DNA of 64,000 nucleotides from Labia minor (taxonomy: Eukaryota; Arthropoda; Insecta; Dermaptera; Spongiphoridae): contig OY720344.1 in the NCBI GenBank assembly GCA_963082975.1, positions 15,239,580-15,303,579 of the forward strand, in the 5' to 3' direction. Both the position numbers and the translations under genes were made by a program. The notes below the pieces were generated by a model. The model did no database searches. It was not told the DNA's origin and saw only the letters and a list, made by a program, of their open reading frames with translations. Below are positions 47,337 through 59,483 of the stretch, piece by piece; within the stretch, counting starts at the first letter, position 1; each line of letters opens with the position of its first letter.

Positions 47337-48515
47337 CAGGGCTTCGAACCGTTATTTTTTTCGTTTCGGTTTTCGTTCCGGTTCAATAAAAAAAAATATC
47401 AGTTCCGTTCCGGTTTTCGTTCCGGCAAAAATAACGGTTTTTTCGGTTTTCGGTTTTCGGTTCAGCTCCGATTAATTAATTTTAAAGACCTTTTATTTGT
47501 ATTAGAAATTTAGGTCGGGGTATGCCGAGTCTGCCATAAATATATAAAAATATTTCTTGCTACCACCCTAAATCATACTACATGAATTGATACAATATAT
47601 AATAAATAATAATAATTAATTAAAGGTATAATAATTAGAAGTATATAATATAAGATGTTAATATAATTTATTAAACGAAACAAATAAGTATGAATATTTT
47701 TTTACATCCTTCTACTTTCACAAACACTCAACAAACGAAACAAATTCGTATATTTAATATTAAAGTATACAGGATTCTTGGATATATTTACTTATAATTA
47801 TAACTAGAATTATAAAAGATGAAAATTATACCTCTAATTATTAAAATATCTTCTAATATATTTTCATTTAAACTATTTCTATTGTCTCGTAAAATAAACT
47901 TTAAACCAGAGAAAGCTCTTTCAACACTAACTTGTGTTGAAGTATCTCCTAAAACCACCATTGCAATTTTGTTAAAGTGAGGATATGTATTTTTATTTTC
48001 CTCCCAAAATTCTAAAATAAGTTTTTTACTGTCTAATCTTCGTACTTGGTCAAAGGTATTCAATATTTGTTTAAATTTATTTAATAATTTTATTTATATT
48101 TATGAATCATTTTCTTTATATCAATACATAACCCTGTAACAAATGGAATAAATAATTTAAAAAATTAATACTATCATTAAATCAAAATATCAGTATTAAA
48201 CAAACGATGAAAACATTAAATTCTGTATTGCGACTACGAGACGCTGCCAACACAACCGAAGGGAGAGTATGACTAGGACACTAATTTTTGAAACAAAGTT
48301 TTTAGCGACACCATGCAGTGCGAGGCATAACTAATTGAAAAAAATTCGGGCTTGGGTGTTGCCAAAACACCTCTTGTGGCAACTCTGGATTGAACACGTA
48401 CTGAACCGAAATAAACCGATATTATTTTTTTCGGTTCAGCTCCGGTTTTCGTTCCGACAAAAATACCGGTTTTTTCGGTTTTCGGTTTTCGGTTCAGTTC
48501 CGGTTCGAAGCCCTG
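47337..48515 (-). mobile_element. hAT transposon, internally deleted
   Basis: The 14-bp inverted ends 'cagggcttcgaacc' / complement 'cagggcttcgaacc' are identical, and the 8-bp duplication 'gtgtaaac' is exact (47329-47336 and 48516-48523). The 1179-bp element retains only a C-terminal piece of transposase (47788-48063). Both subterminal regions carry a ~60-bp direct repeat rich in 'cggttttcg' motifs, in the same orientation, which may be transposase-binding sequence. Confidence 0.93.
47788..48063 (-). pseudogene. hAT transposase C-terminal dimerisation domain
   Basis: The 91-codon frame includes YPHFNKIAMVVLGDTSTQVS and VERAFSGLKFILRDNRNSL, followed by NENILEDILIIRG. This is the conserved hAT-family C-terminal (hATC) dimerisation block, normally the last 80-100 residues of a 500-700-residue transposase. 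The zinc-finger and RNase H-like catalytic regions are gone, so it is a remnant within a non-autonomous element rather than a gene. The frame itself is free of stops, suggesting recent decay or a relatively young deletion derivative. Confidence 0.9.
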
Positions 48516-48523
48516 GTGTAAAC

Positions 48524-49880
48524 AATCTTCAAAGTCCTCCCTCTCTCGCTCCCCCCCCCCCAAAAAAAAAGGAAAAGTGGGAAGTTATTTGTTTTTAGCT
48601 ATATCTGTGATTTATTGTTATTAATTTGATAATGAAATTTATTAATCAAACAGTCTTAAATCATTTCATTTGATTCAATCACAAGAAATTGAATTTGAAA
48701 TTGAAAACTTTGTAATTCAATTTTATATACCATTTCTATTGTAGAATTTCTACGAACAAGTGTAGTGACTTCAAATTTTATTCTCGTAGAGATATATAAA
48801 GATGTAGAATTATATTATAATGTATATATATTTGTGATTTATTTCAAAGTTATTCTTACTCAATTAGATGATTATATAATTCTTAATAGTTAGAATGACT
48901 GATTTTTAGTTTTTTTATAATAATAATAAAAAAAGAGGCGGAAGTGAATAACGATAGGTCGATTTTCAGCTCAATTTCTTTCTATTCAAATGGAATTAGA
49001 CCAGAATAATTGAATGTAGCAGTGATCCTCTTTTTTCCCCCTCACCTCTTGTGATCTATGACCATTTGAAATAAAAAAAAAAATTCCAAATTTAAATTCT
49101 CTTGAATCTTGTTTGATAGTCAAAATCCGTGAAATGAATTAATTTAATGAAATAATTAAATGGAAAGATGATAGAGTGACTAGATGAAATCATTTTATAA
49201 ATGAATTCTCTTCTGCTACTCAAATAATAAATAAAAAAAGATTAAAGAAATCTAATAATTTATTAATTTGAAAATAAATTATAATACAAATAAAATAAAT
49301 GTTTATTTTACATTTATATTCAAAGAAAATTAAACAAACCTGGAGAGATGAATGAAAATTGAATTCATGTGACATGATTACATTATTTGCAGCACTTTAA
49401 TTTGATTTCATCATAAATAACTTGATGAATGCATTTCAAAGCTTTCCATTATCGATCTACATAAATCTATACTGATCACAAAGTCAGAGTTTATTATTTT
49501 GAATAAATAAAAATCAAAATTAAATATTAATTAAACAATTCGTGTTCTCTGTCAATTCTCAATTAGTCTCTTGTTGTTGTTGTTGTTGTTGTCGTCTATT
49601 CTATCTAGTGTAGGTATATATATAGTTACATCATAATATAGTGATCATATAAATTTGATGTTATTATTGATAAAACTTTTTTAATAAAATTCTCTTTTTT
49701 CAAAGTCGAAGTTGACAAGTATATTTATTTTTTAAAAAATATAACAAAATTTTTATAATCAATATAGATATATGGATGTAAAAAATTGAAATATTACTTT
49801 TTTTAATGAATATTTATCAATTTGAATCATAGATTCAATAAAAAAAAAAAAAAATAAATAAAAAAGATAAATAAAAAAAG
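48524..49880. other. Unassigned A+T-rich stretch with TTG repeat
   Basis: A (TTG)n tract at about 49571-49591 and a C run at 48550-48560. No gene recognised. Confidence 0.45.
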
Positions 49881-50452
49881 TGTCTCCACTCGACTATCTC
49901 GCAAATTTGAATTGGATTAAATAACATATATTAATTTAAATTAATTAAATTATAAATTAAAATTAATAAATAATATTTATTAAACCAGCGCATGTTTGGC
50001 TCTTTTTTGATGTCACGTGTTGGTGTGAGATTTGCAGTGTTAAAAAATTAATTCTGGTACTTTCAGCGACTCAATCAAGCCTAAATTCTATATATAGCAG
50101 TTTTATACAATTATTAATCATGTGAAAAATTATCAAACATAAATCTTTATTTTTACGGTCACTTTAGTAGAAAAAAAATCAAAACGTTGTAGGTAATGAC
50201 CCTCTTCCGGTTGAGCTACATTTCTCAAAAGTTGATAGAAAACTATGAATTTTGAATAATGCCCATGTACTAAATTTCATCATTCTAGCTTAAACCGTTT
50301 TTGCGTAATCTTGGTTACATACATACACACAGACACACACAGACATTTTTCTCAACCTTAGTGAAAATGATTCAGGAACCTTCAAAACGTATGAAAAAAT
50401 CAAAATCTCAACATCGAAAATTTCGTGATCGCAATACTATCACTGGCGAGAA
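49881..50452 (+). mobile_element. Family B repeat, copy B2
   Basis: It opens with 'tgtctccactcgactatctc' and ends near 'actatcactggcgagaaagt', matching B1 (19128-20089) in reverse complement. The central part has 'actaaatttcatcattctag' then 'ttaaaccgtttttgcgtaat' and an ACAC/GACA microsatellite (about 50319-50345), a layout like that of family A. There is no coding sequence. Confidence 0.82.
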
Positions 50453-51894
50453 AGTAAAAAATTAATAATTATGTATTTATTCATTCATTTATAGAAATTT
50501 TCAAATGTGTACAATTTTATTTTAAATTTTTTCATTTTTTAAAATAAATATTTGAAAATTTATATGATTTTTTTTTAACTTCTCTATTTCTCTAATATTG
50601 ATCGAATTCCATCCACAACAATTTTAATATCTAAATTATTTACAAAAAAAAAACAAAAAATAAAATAAAAATAAAACATACAACGATAATCAAAATAACA
50701 TTAAAATGATACATTGAATAATTGAATAATTGAATAATTATTTCTTCTCCATTTTCAATAAAATATGATTATTTCTATAGAAATGTGAAAACAAATATTT
50801 TCATTAACTAATGATAAAATCATATAAACAGCGAAAAACACTTTATGATTTTATTCTAAAAAACCGGGTCAATCCTTTTAGTTGGTTATTTGGATTCTCA
50901 TCGTCAATCAGCATCGCTTTGTGGCTAATAAATTTAAAATAGTAATATCTTTGTATGCCCTTATCTCAGGCACATTTCCAAGCTTATAATAAATAGCATA
51001 TAATTCATTTTGATTATTCAATCTTAGATCTATAGCAAAATTTTTATACTATTATATAAAGGATGGAAGAGGACAATATTTATATTTTATTTTGAAAGTA
51101 AAATTATCTTTTTCTTTTTCACACTATAATTAATTCAAGGAAATGCTTTATGAATTTTAATCAAAGTTGAATAGTAGTATATCATAAAAAAATAGATTAA
51201 TTTTCATCGTAAAAGACAAGATGGAGATGGAAATGATCTCTTTTGACTTTTAATCAGGATTATGAATGGATAGAATTGAAAATTCTAACAAAAGTTATAA
51301 TTATAAATGCTGCTTCTCTTTTACATTTCATTCAGAATAATTTAAATTATATCAGTTTGTGTATTTAAATAGAAATGTATTTTATATATATATAGTAAAT
51401 ACTTATAAACGAATTAGGACAAGTTTCCTGGATGGTTGGGCAAACCCCAAACACTATTCAATTAACAATTAACAAGCATAAACACAAATGCAACTTTAGT
51501 TATAGTTGTCGGAGTAGTTAGTGTCTTGAAAATGAATAAGCGAGGATGTTTCTGACGTTTATAATACATTCACTATTTCGAAATGATTGATAGTCATAAA
51601 AATTTATGTATCAAACTGTCAAAGCTTGCCAGAATGAAAACAGACAATTTTCTCTTTTGTCATTTATTTATACTTTTATATTTTTTTCACAAAAAAGACA
51701 AAAAAATAAAATATAAAATAAAATAAAAATTATGAAAGAAATAAAAATAATATTTAATTCAATTAGAAATTTAAATATTATAATATATATTTTTTTTTAA
51801 TTTAAAGGGGTAATGTAGATTCTGATTTAAGCATTAAAGGATAAATACTTCATTTAAAAAAAAAATTCCTTTTGAAATCACCATCTTTTATATA
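50453..51894. other. Unassigned A+T-rich stretch
   Basis: Nothing recognised except simple A/T repeats. Confidence 0.45.
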
Positions 51895-51896
51895 TA

Positions 51897-52788
51897 CAAG
51901 GTCTGTTCAAAAGAAAAGGTGAATTTTGAATTTTCGCGGGCTGAGTACATTCGGTTATCGAACTTTTTGTTATGTTGGTACATATATGCTTCTCATATGT
52001 TGACATTATCAGCCATATTGGATTAGTAGTCTTATTTTGACAACTGAAAAAGTTAGACATGTTTTTGTAGGTTCTTTGATTTTTAAGTAAAAAATCAAAA
52101 AATCTGTATTCAATTTTGTGTTAAAAATGAAATAAAGTGCTCTAACGCACTTAAAATGTCGGCTGTAGCATTCGGTGGGTCTACTTTGTCTCACAAAAAT
52201 GTTTCCAAGTTGGTAAAAGCGCTTTACAGAAGGCCGAGAAGATGTTGATGACGATAAGGTTTTGCTCAATGTTTTCTTCGATTACAATGTACATCTTGAG
52301 TTCTTGCCAATAGGTCGTACTGATAATAAGGAATACAACAAGGAAGTTATGCCACGTTTACATGAAGCAATTCTGCTCAAACATTCGGAATTGTGGAAAA
52401 ACAAATGATAGATTCTGCATCACGATAATGCACCAGGTCACACATCATTGTTTGTTCGTGATTTTTTGACCAAAAACAACATGCCTCAACCACCGTATTC
52501 ACCAGATTTGACTACCTGCGACTTTTTACTATTCCCAAAACTGAAGTGACCAATGAAAGAAAAGCTTTTGGCCACAATAGATTATATAAAGTCGGAATCG
52601 AAGAACGAGCTGATGGCTATTCAGAAAAGCGCATTTCAGAAGTGCTTCGACGATTGGAAGAAGTGGTGGCATAAGTGCATTTTATATCTGAGGGGAATTA
52701 CTTTGAAGAGGACAAAATGGATATTGATTAATAAATAAATACTTTTTGAAATAATTCAAAATTTACCTTTTCTTTTAAACAAAACTCG
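51897..52788 (+). pseudogene. Mariner relic (rosa-like lineage), copy M2
   Basis: The ends 'caaggtctgttcaaaagaaa' and complement 'cgagttttgtttaaaagaaa' are inverted repeats with TA at both borders (51895-51896, 52789-52790). The transposase is nearly full length but broken by stops and frameshifts: AFGGSTLSHKNVSKLVKA (DNA-binding region), HHDNAPGHTSLFVRDFL (second Asp), PQPPYSPDLTTCDFLLFPK (third Asp block), then an open C-terminal 61 codons at 52553-52738 with KSAFQKCFDDWKKWWHKCIL. M2 is better preserved than M1 and shows what M1 has lost. Confidence 0.9.
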
Positions 52789-52795
52789 TATATAT

Positions 52796-52868
52796 ATTGA
52801 CTCCCATTACTTTTTCAAAAACCTACACGACTTAATTATAAATAAAGTTTATATATATAAGAATAAAT
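52796..52868 (+). repeat. 73-bp dispersed repeat beside mariner M2
   Basis: 'attgactcccattactt' through 'cgacttaattataaa' recurs at 60823-60895 in the same orientation with a few changes. It begins a few bases after the mariner right border, so the mariner may have inserted at the edge of this repeat. Confidence 0.7.
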
Positions 52869-54086
52869 CATAATTACTCATCAGAAAAATGAATGAAAGA
52901 GAATACCCTATAAGAATAATTGAATTCGGAAAGAAAAATTTTCAAACATGACATATTCTCTCTTCAACATATTTGTTGAGTAAATAGGATTATATTCTAT
53001 ATGATGGAACTTTCTAAATTTAATATTATATATCAGACTTAAACTGAATTCTATTAAATAAAATGGATATAGAAATTTAAAATAATAGAATAAATTACAT
53101 TCAACAAACTAAATGATATTATAACTTGTTTATGTTTTATTTAATCAAAAAATAAAAATAAATAAATAAATACGTTTATTTCTAACAATCAACTAATTCA
53201 AATTTAAATTTAAAAATCCTGTATGAGCATTTCAACTTTCACTCATTACTTATTTGTTTTTTGCAATTTTTTCCTTGATGTTAATGATCAATTTCGTTCT
53301 TATTTTATATTGATCCATCTTTTATTAATATTAATATTGGTATTCATTTTCAATTTTTAGTTTTTTTTCATAGTTGATGTTGATTTATTACATTTTTGCT
53401 TGTTTAAAATGGCGGCAGATGATGATGGCGTATAAAATGAAAGAATTATTTTAGAAGAGAAGAATACAGCCAGTCAATTCAGTAGAACATAAACTAGTGA
53501 GGATTTCTATTTCTATTCTAATAAATGTTGTATTTTATTATTAAATAATAATTATTGATCTCAAATATATTATATTATATCTAATTGGAAATCCCATCAT
53601 TATATACAATGATGACCTTTATTTATAAGTAAAATATTGAAATATAAAATTATATTCGTATATTTAAAAAAAATGAGATAGTAATATTTAATACTAATAC
53701 TAATTTCATAATAATATAATTATAAGAAGAAGAAATTAAAGAAAAACATCAAAATTGTCAAGTTAATCAACAATTTAAACATTAAACTCATTTCTGGCAG
53801 ATCTCTTGGTTTATTCCCTTAAAATAATATTGACTGTGTCTAATGGGATTCTTTGGTGTTGGTAGAATGGATTTTTTTTCTTTTCATCAACATTGATTGA
53901 ACCATTTTTAAACATCCCTATATACCATATATGTCTATATTAAACTAACTATACATTTTAATAATAATTTTTATAAGAACTACTCATATCGTTTTAAGTA
54001 AAGTTTATTTAGTTATTTTATTTTAATAAAATATTATTTGAGCCAGATTGAATCTCCCGCTAATTAACATTTAAAAATTTTACGGG
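52869..54086. other. Unassigned A+T-rich stretch
   Basis: Nothing recognised. Confidence 0.45.
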
Positions 54087-54735
54087 TGTCGGAGGCAAAC
54101 AGACACGTGACACGGGATTGAGAATTTGAATATTTATTTGCCTTCTTGTTGCTATGCCTTTCGTTCTGAGCTCTCGTATTCATATCTCACGAGAGCTCGC
54201 CCATTTGTGCTTTTGTTTATTGGAGATGATAAGTCTTGTCTGAAGGACTTGTCGATTATGTTTTTGGAATTATATAACCATCATTTAAGGTTTGATAAAA
54301 TATCCTTTTGTTTAATTAATGCCGCCCAGGTATTTGAATTTATATTAATTAATTTGTTGATTTACTTCTAAATTATAATATGAAATATTGTTTATTTGAG
54401 GTCCACTGGTTAAGACTTTCTTTGATTGCATATTGACCTCAAATTTGGTTTTATAATTTAGATTGGTTGTTAATTAATTTGTTTAGTGTTTAAGATTACT
54501 TTTATATTGTTGTAACTACCTTTTTGCTCATTTGAATAATATTTCATACATTTCCTATAAATATTAATTTTTATAAATATATCAGAAAATCAATAGAATT
54601 CTTAATAAATATTTTCTTGTTCCATTAAGAAACACAGGTAAGTTGAATTAATTGTGGCTTAGAGAACTTTATTTAACTTTATTTATTTCTTTAAATAGAG
54701 AATAAAAACCTCGTTTCTGCTTTCTTCGGATCGAC
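54087..54735 (+). other. Possible solo LTR
   Basis: The segment begins 'tgtcggaggcaaacagacac' and includes a perfect 10-bp inverted repeat (gagctctcgt / acgagagctc, about 54168-54199), a polyadenylation-like 'aataaaaacc' at 54701, and right after it 'tggcgacgattcaa' (54736), which resembles the primer-binding region of some insect LTR elements. No second LTR, duplication or CA end is seen, so the reading is tentative. An 81-codon frame (54126-54371) is unassigned. Confidence 0.22.
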
Positions 54736-54749
54736 TGGCGACGATTCAA

Positions 54750-55203
54750 ATATTTTTTAAATTTAAGACGTATTTTAGTCCAACCAGCAAACATGTAATA
54801 ATTAATTCCTAATTATTTAGGTAGGTATTAAATGAATTGAAAAGTTAAGCTAATCTCCTTTAAAAAGAAAAAAGATTGCTGGCGGCCGTGCATTACCAGT
54901 CTTTGTATAATTAAAAATAGTTAATGCAAGTAGGGGATTTGTTTATGCGCTTTAGCATAATTTCTTTTGGCGAATCCACAACAAGACTTAATTGATAACC
55001 CCTTTGCGTTAACAAATATCAAACATTCTTTATTAGTCTTAATCAATATTCTACTTTGAATGAATCGGTAATGTTTTTGAGAAGTCTTAAAATTCAGATA
55101 CAACCGGAAACATCCGCTGATGTATTATTATACATTATTCTTATTATTTATATACTTACATATAACAACAGTGAGCAAAAGTGGCTTCCATCGAAAATAT
55201 AAA

Positions 55204-55242
<39 letters not shown>

Positions 55243-56279
55243 CCATCATTTCAGTATGTTTTCACTGAAATAATATATGAAATTTACTATATAAATGTAA
55301 ATGTAAATATTATATTGTTTTACAGATTTCATGTTAAATTATTTATTTATTTATTTTACGTTTAAATATTTTGCTAAATTTATTTTTACTCCAAAAATAT
55401 TTACATAAAATTTTATTAGTTATATATATATAAAGACAAGTAATTAATTAAATTGCAATTCAAGAGCACTGATATGATTAGCTTATCTATCTATCGATCT
55501 CTGTGACAATAGTGAAGTGTAGACAGTATCAACCACATTTCTGTCAAGCACTATCCCCAACTAAACATCGATGTTTATATATTATGTACCTATATACCTC
55601 AACCAACCTCTTCCCTTTTCCACCTACCCTACCCCATCTTTTTACATTTAATATTTCTAACAATAAATTATTTGGTAATTCTTCTTCAATCCATCTCAGA
55701 GGTTTTTATAATGAACAGAGATGTATTATGCAATCTCATAAATTCTCTTTCATTTTTTCATTCATAAATATTGCAAAGAAATTTATTTTCAAAAACTGCA
55801 TCCCTTCTCTAACTCTTTATTCATTCGTATAAATAATACAACAATTTTTAAATTGAATTTTTTTTATTTCCGAGAAATATAATATATTAATTCTCCTTTT
55901 CGTATTTTTTCATTTCTCATTCAAGATTAAATTTCCTAATTTTGGTATTTACTAGTATTAAATATTTTTTTTCATTATTTGAATTTAAATTTTATTATTT
56001 TAATTGAAAAATACAATTTGAACTTAAACATTAAGTTTATTTGAAATTTGATTTCCCAAAAACTATATGATCTCTTGTTTGAAAGTTTCTGTCTTGTTTC
56101 AAAATCAAAACAACCGATTTAGACCTATTAGCATTATACAATCCATCAATGGAGGCTTTGATTAATTCGAGTCTCAGACATGTAAGAGGAACTTCCGACA
56201 AGTATAAATACTCGCCTGATCGTCTTTCTTTCCTTAGTTTGAGTAAGTGTACAACCTTGGAATTGACATGAACTAGAGA
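54750..56279. other. Unassigned A+T-rich stretch with (AT)n
   Basis: A (TA)n run at about 55208-55236. The 109-codon plus frame at 55503-55832 has no recognisable domain, and the region shows no splice or repeat structure that would support it. Confidence 0.4.
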
Positions 56280-56560
56280 AAAAAGGAATTGGAGGGGGGG
56301 GGGGAATTGAGGGTGGAAAGATGGGATCGATTTTTTGCTATGGAATCGAGAAGCGATCCTTGGGCAATTAGTCTTCGCTATTTGTTTGGGTCAATTTTTC
56401 TCTCGCCCTCTTCCAGCCGACATTTCTTGGCTCGTTTTCTGCTTCTTGACCCACTTCTTATTTTGCTTTCGTTTCCGGCTGATCGGCCAATTCCTTTCAA
56501 TACCGACGCCCCCTTCGCCTTGGACTGAATCAAGGACTCAATTGCCTAATTAATTTCTAT
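56280..56560 (+). other. G/C-richer island of unknown role
   Basis: After a G run (56294-56304) there are about 260 bp with more C and G, open in two plus frames (79 and 72 codons). Neither translation is recognised. It could be a promoter-proximal or first-exon segment; nothing in the flanks confirms it. Confidence 0.22.
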
Positions 56561-58136
56561 ATACGATAGAATAAAACTCATATTGATTTCCAACTCTCCT
56601 ATTCAGCAACCAAACTGCCTTTTCAATAATTTCATAACTAATTGGATCAGATTTTAAATACGCAGAAGAAAGCATTTGTTTTTATTATTATTATTATTAT
56701 TACTATTCTTATTATTTGTTTCAATTCAAGAGACCATAAAGTAAATTAAGAGAATAAAAGTTTTTTTTTGTTTGTATTGTTCCTTTTTTTGAAATTTATA
56801 TATATACCATATCTCTCTCTCCCTCACTCTCTCTATATATATTTATATATATGTGATTGATTATGAAAGACTACTTACTTACAAAATCGAAGGAATCAAT
56901 ACAAAACAAAAATAAATGTAGGAATTAATATATATATATATAAATATCCAATTAAACATGTCTAATCAAATTAAAATTTAGGTTTATTATTATTATGTTT
57001 GTGTGTGTGTAGGTACTTAATGTGTAATAATTTCTATCGTGTTTTGAGTTTTATATGATAAAAATTATTAAATGCAATTTGTTTTATTTTAATCAAATGA
57101 CCGAATAAACCATGTTTCTTCTAATTTTTGTATTCACGTTTTGAAGAATCTCAAACTACTACTGGTTTATGCCAAGAAAAAGAATAATGGAACAACTAAC
57201 ATTCAAAGAAATTATCATACAATTACTTAAGTCAAAGTAAGGAAAAGAGTGGAGTCATCATCATATTTGGTACGTGACCATCATATATACATACAACAAA
57301 TCAAATGCATACAAAAAAAAATTTTGTTTCACGATTTTGCAGTTAATCATAAAAATGATTTTTCATATACTAACTAAGATGGAGTAAAAATCTAAACAAT
57401 TTAAATCGTTTAGAATTAGAAATATAATATGCTAATTGAGCTCAATCTTCTCTAAAATTGATATTATTATAGTATATTATCCTCTGACAAGTGCATATTT
57501 ATTTCATATATCATGTTTTGGTTAAAATTCTGTAAATGGTACCTTTATTGTTTACATATTTACTTAAATATATTAATAATACATTTAATATACAATAATT
57601 ATAATAAATGATACTACATATGTGTAATTAAAAATGCAGATTCTTTAATGCAGATTAATGTTTGAATAGTAGATACTCTCAAAAACAACTCAATTAATTT
57701 AATTTATTTTTAACCTTCAAGAATATATTAACAGTTCAAAAATCTAATCGATAGATTATCAAAATAAAAAATGCTAGAAAAATAATTAGAATTAAATTGA
57801 ACCGAATCTTAAAGATATGAAAGGGAATATGTGAAAATTTAAATTTTGCCACTCATCTGTCACACTACATTCATCTTATCTTATTATGCTAGCTAAAATT
57901 GTATATATGTATTTATCTATATATATTGGTTCTCAAAAACCGCTCTAACGATTTTTTTCAAATTCACACTAGATATAGTATTTATAAAGAAAAATTAAGT
58001 TTTATTGATGATATCTCTTGAAACATACAGCTTCATTATTAATTTCTTAATTGAAAATTATATATGGAAAACGTCAAAATTTTTAATACTGCCTGCTAAG
58101 ACAGTAAAAAAATGACAATTTTTTATCTAAATACAT
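56561..58136. other. Unassigned A+T-rich stretch
   Basis: (TTA)n at about 56683-56701, a CT/TA tract at 56811-56841 and a (GT)n run at about 56999-57010. No gene recognised. Confidence 0.45.
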
Positions 58137-58230
58137 ATAGTCCAGCGGTTGGACTGATGTTTTAACGAGTGGATTTCGTCGGTTCGAAACTCGCCGGGTG
58201 AATCGTTATTTAAAAATGAAAATAATGATT
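58137..58230 (+). mobile_element. SINE-2, tRNA-derived, copy b
   Basis: The A box 'tagtccagcggttgga' (58138-58153) and B box 'ggttcgaaactc' (about 58182-58193) sit 30-odd bp apart as in tRNAs, followed by 'gggtgaatcgttatttaaaa' and an A/T tail. The layout and tail match 18483-18588 (minus). The sequence between the boxes does not fold into an obvious functional tRNA. Confidence 0.75.
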
Positions 58231-58750
58231 TTGTTATTTTTTTTTCTTTTTATCTATTGTTTACTTTTTAATAAATTACTATTCTATATTTATTTATTCA
58301 TTGTTCTTTTATTAATAAAGTTTTAGATAGTTTTATAAGTTTTAATATTTTTTCAATAAAATATTATTCAATATATTTATTAATATTATTTTATTTATTA
58401 TTATTGAGTACCCGAAGTTCCATTCATTTTAATCAGATTGATGCAATGATGCAACAGTTAATAATTGTAATATTGTAATAAATTTCTATCTTGAAAATTG
58501 TTACATATTATTCAGGATATTTTAAAAACTATTTCTTTCTTTAATTAATATTCATTTTTTCTATAAGTCAGATATATTTCCAAATATTAAATAATTTTTG
58601 AAGTGAAAACTTCTTTAGCGGCGTTGAGCACTTTTGCGGGATGGGGAAAAAGCAGGAAAAAGTATAGAACTCGCGTGATCGTGACCAACACCATGAAACC
58701 ATCTGCTTTCAAATTTCTTATAACAGAGCGCGAAATTTGAATTGTCATTA
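58231..58750. other. Unassigned stretch
   Basis: A/T-rich up to 58590, then a less biased patch (58597-58745) carrying a minus-strand 63-codon frame that continues into the neighbouring palindrome. The product is not recognised. Sequences such as 'aaatttctta' and 'agcgcgaa' recur near 59040-59080, hinting at a degenerate repeat pair. Confidence 0.35.
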
Positions 58751-58902
58751 GAACTGTTTTATAAATTATCTCTAACATATAAATATATATTTATTATGTA
58801 AAGTTCATTTCATATATACATATATAATCAAAATTATACGAAATGAACTTCACATAATAAATATATATTTTATGTTAGAGATAAGAATTATAAAACAGTT
58901 CG
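58751..58902. repeat. Palindrome with ~62-bp arms
   Basis: The left arm starts 'aactgttttataaattatct' and runs to 58815; the right arm (58838-58902) is its near-perfect reverse complement, ending 'attataaaacagtt'. The loop is about 22 bp of AT repeats. Likely a foldback MITE; it is flanked by G/C-richer patches on both sides. Confidence 0.8.
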
Positions 58903-59373
58903 TATTGCAATATTTTAAACAAAGTTGTGTATTTATATATATATAAATATAAGTTACAAATTTGTTTAAAATATATGTTTAAAATAATATATAAGTTATA
59001 TATATATACATGCATATGAAATTCATCTTTCTCGTGAAATAGCGCGAATTTCGTCTGTTTTAAAATTTCTTACGCAGAAGTTTTCACTTCTGTCGGCCAG
59101 TCCCACGACTGCCAATTTTGCTTTTTTAATTCCGAAAAGCTGCAAAGCACGTTTTTTTGTCTTTAGTTTGTTTTATAACCACTTGGGGCGCTAAACAGTT
59201 TTTCAAAAAAACACTATAGAAAAAAAATATATGTACCTATATATTATATATTTATGTATTATTGAGGAGCACAAGTTCATTAATTTTAATCAGATTGATG
59301 CAAATGTGTAACATTTAATAATTGTAATAAATAATTAAAGAATTGTGTATCAATATTTTTTAAAGGGTAGAGC

Positions 59374-59483
59374 GAGAGCTCGGTGTCCCAGGTATTAATA
59401 TTACCAGCCAAATCCAATAATAATGAATCATTTTTTTTAACTTAAGTACCGAGCCGAGGCTCGGGGTCCCGGTACTTAATATT
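59374..59483. repeat. Diverged ~28-bp direct repeat with hairpin
   Basis: 'gagctcggtgtcccaggt' then 'attaatatt' (59374-59402) is repeated as 'gaggctcggggtcccggt' then 'acttaatatt' (59456-59483). The second copy sits in a hairpin-capable block ('gtaccgagccgaggctcgg'). It is G/C-rich against the background. Identity unknown. Confidence 0.55.

Noticed and set aside
17924..53815. Shared 16-mer 'tctggcagatctcttg' at about 17926 and 53795
   Set aside because: Similarity does not extend beyond about 16 bp on either side; may be chance or a remnant too short to call.
55503..55832. 109-codon plus-strand frame
   Set aside because: No recognisable domain, no splice sites or promoter features, and codon content follows local base composition.
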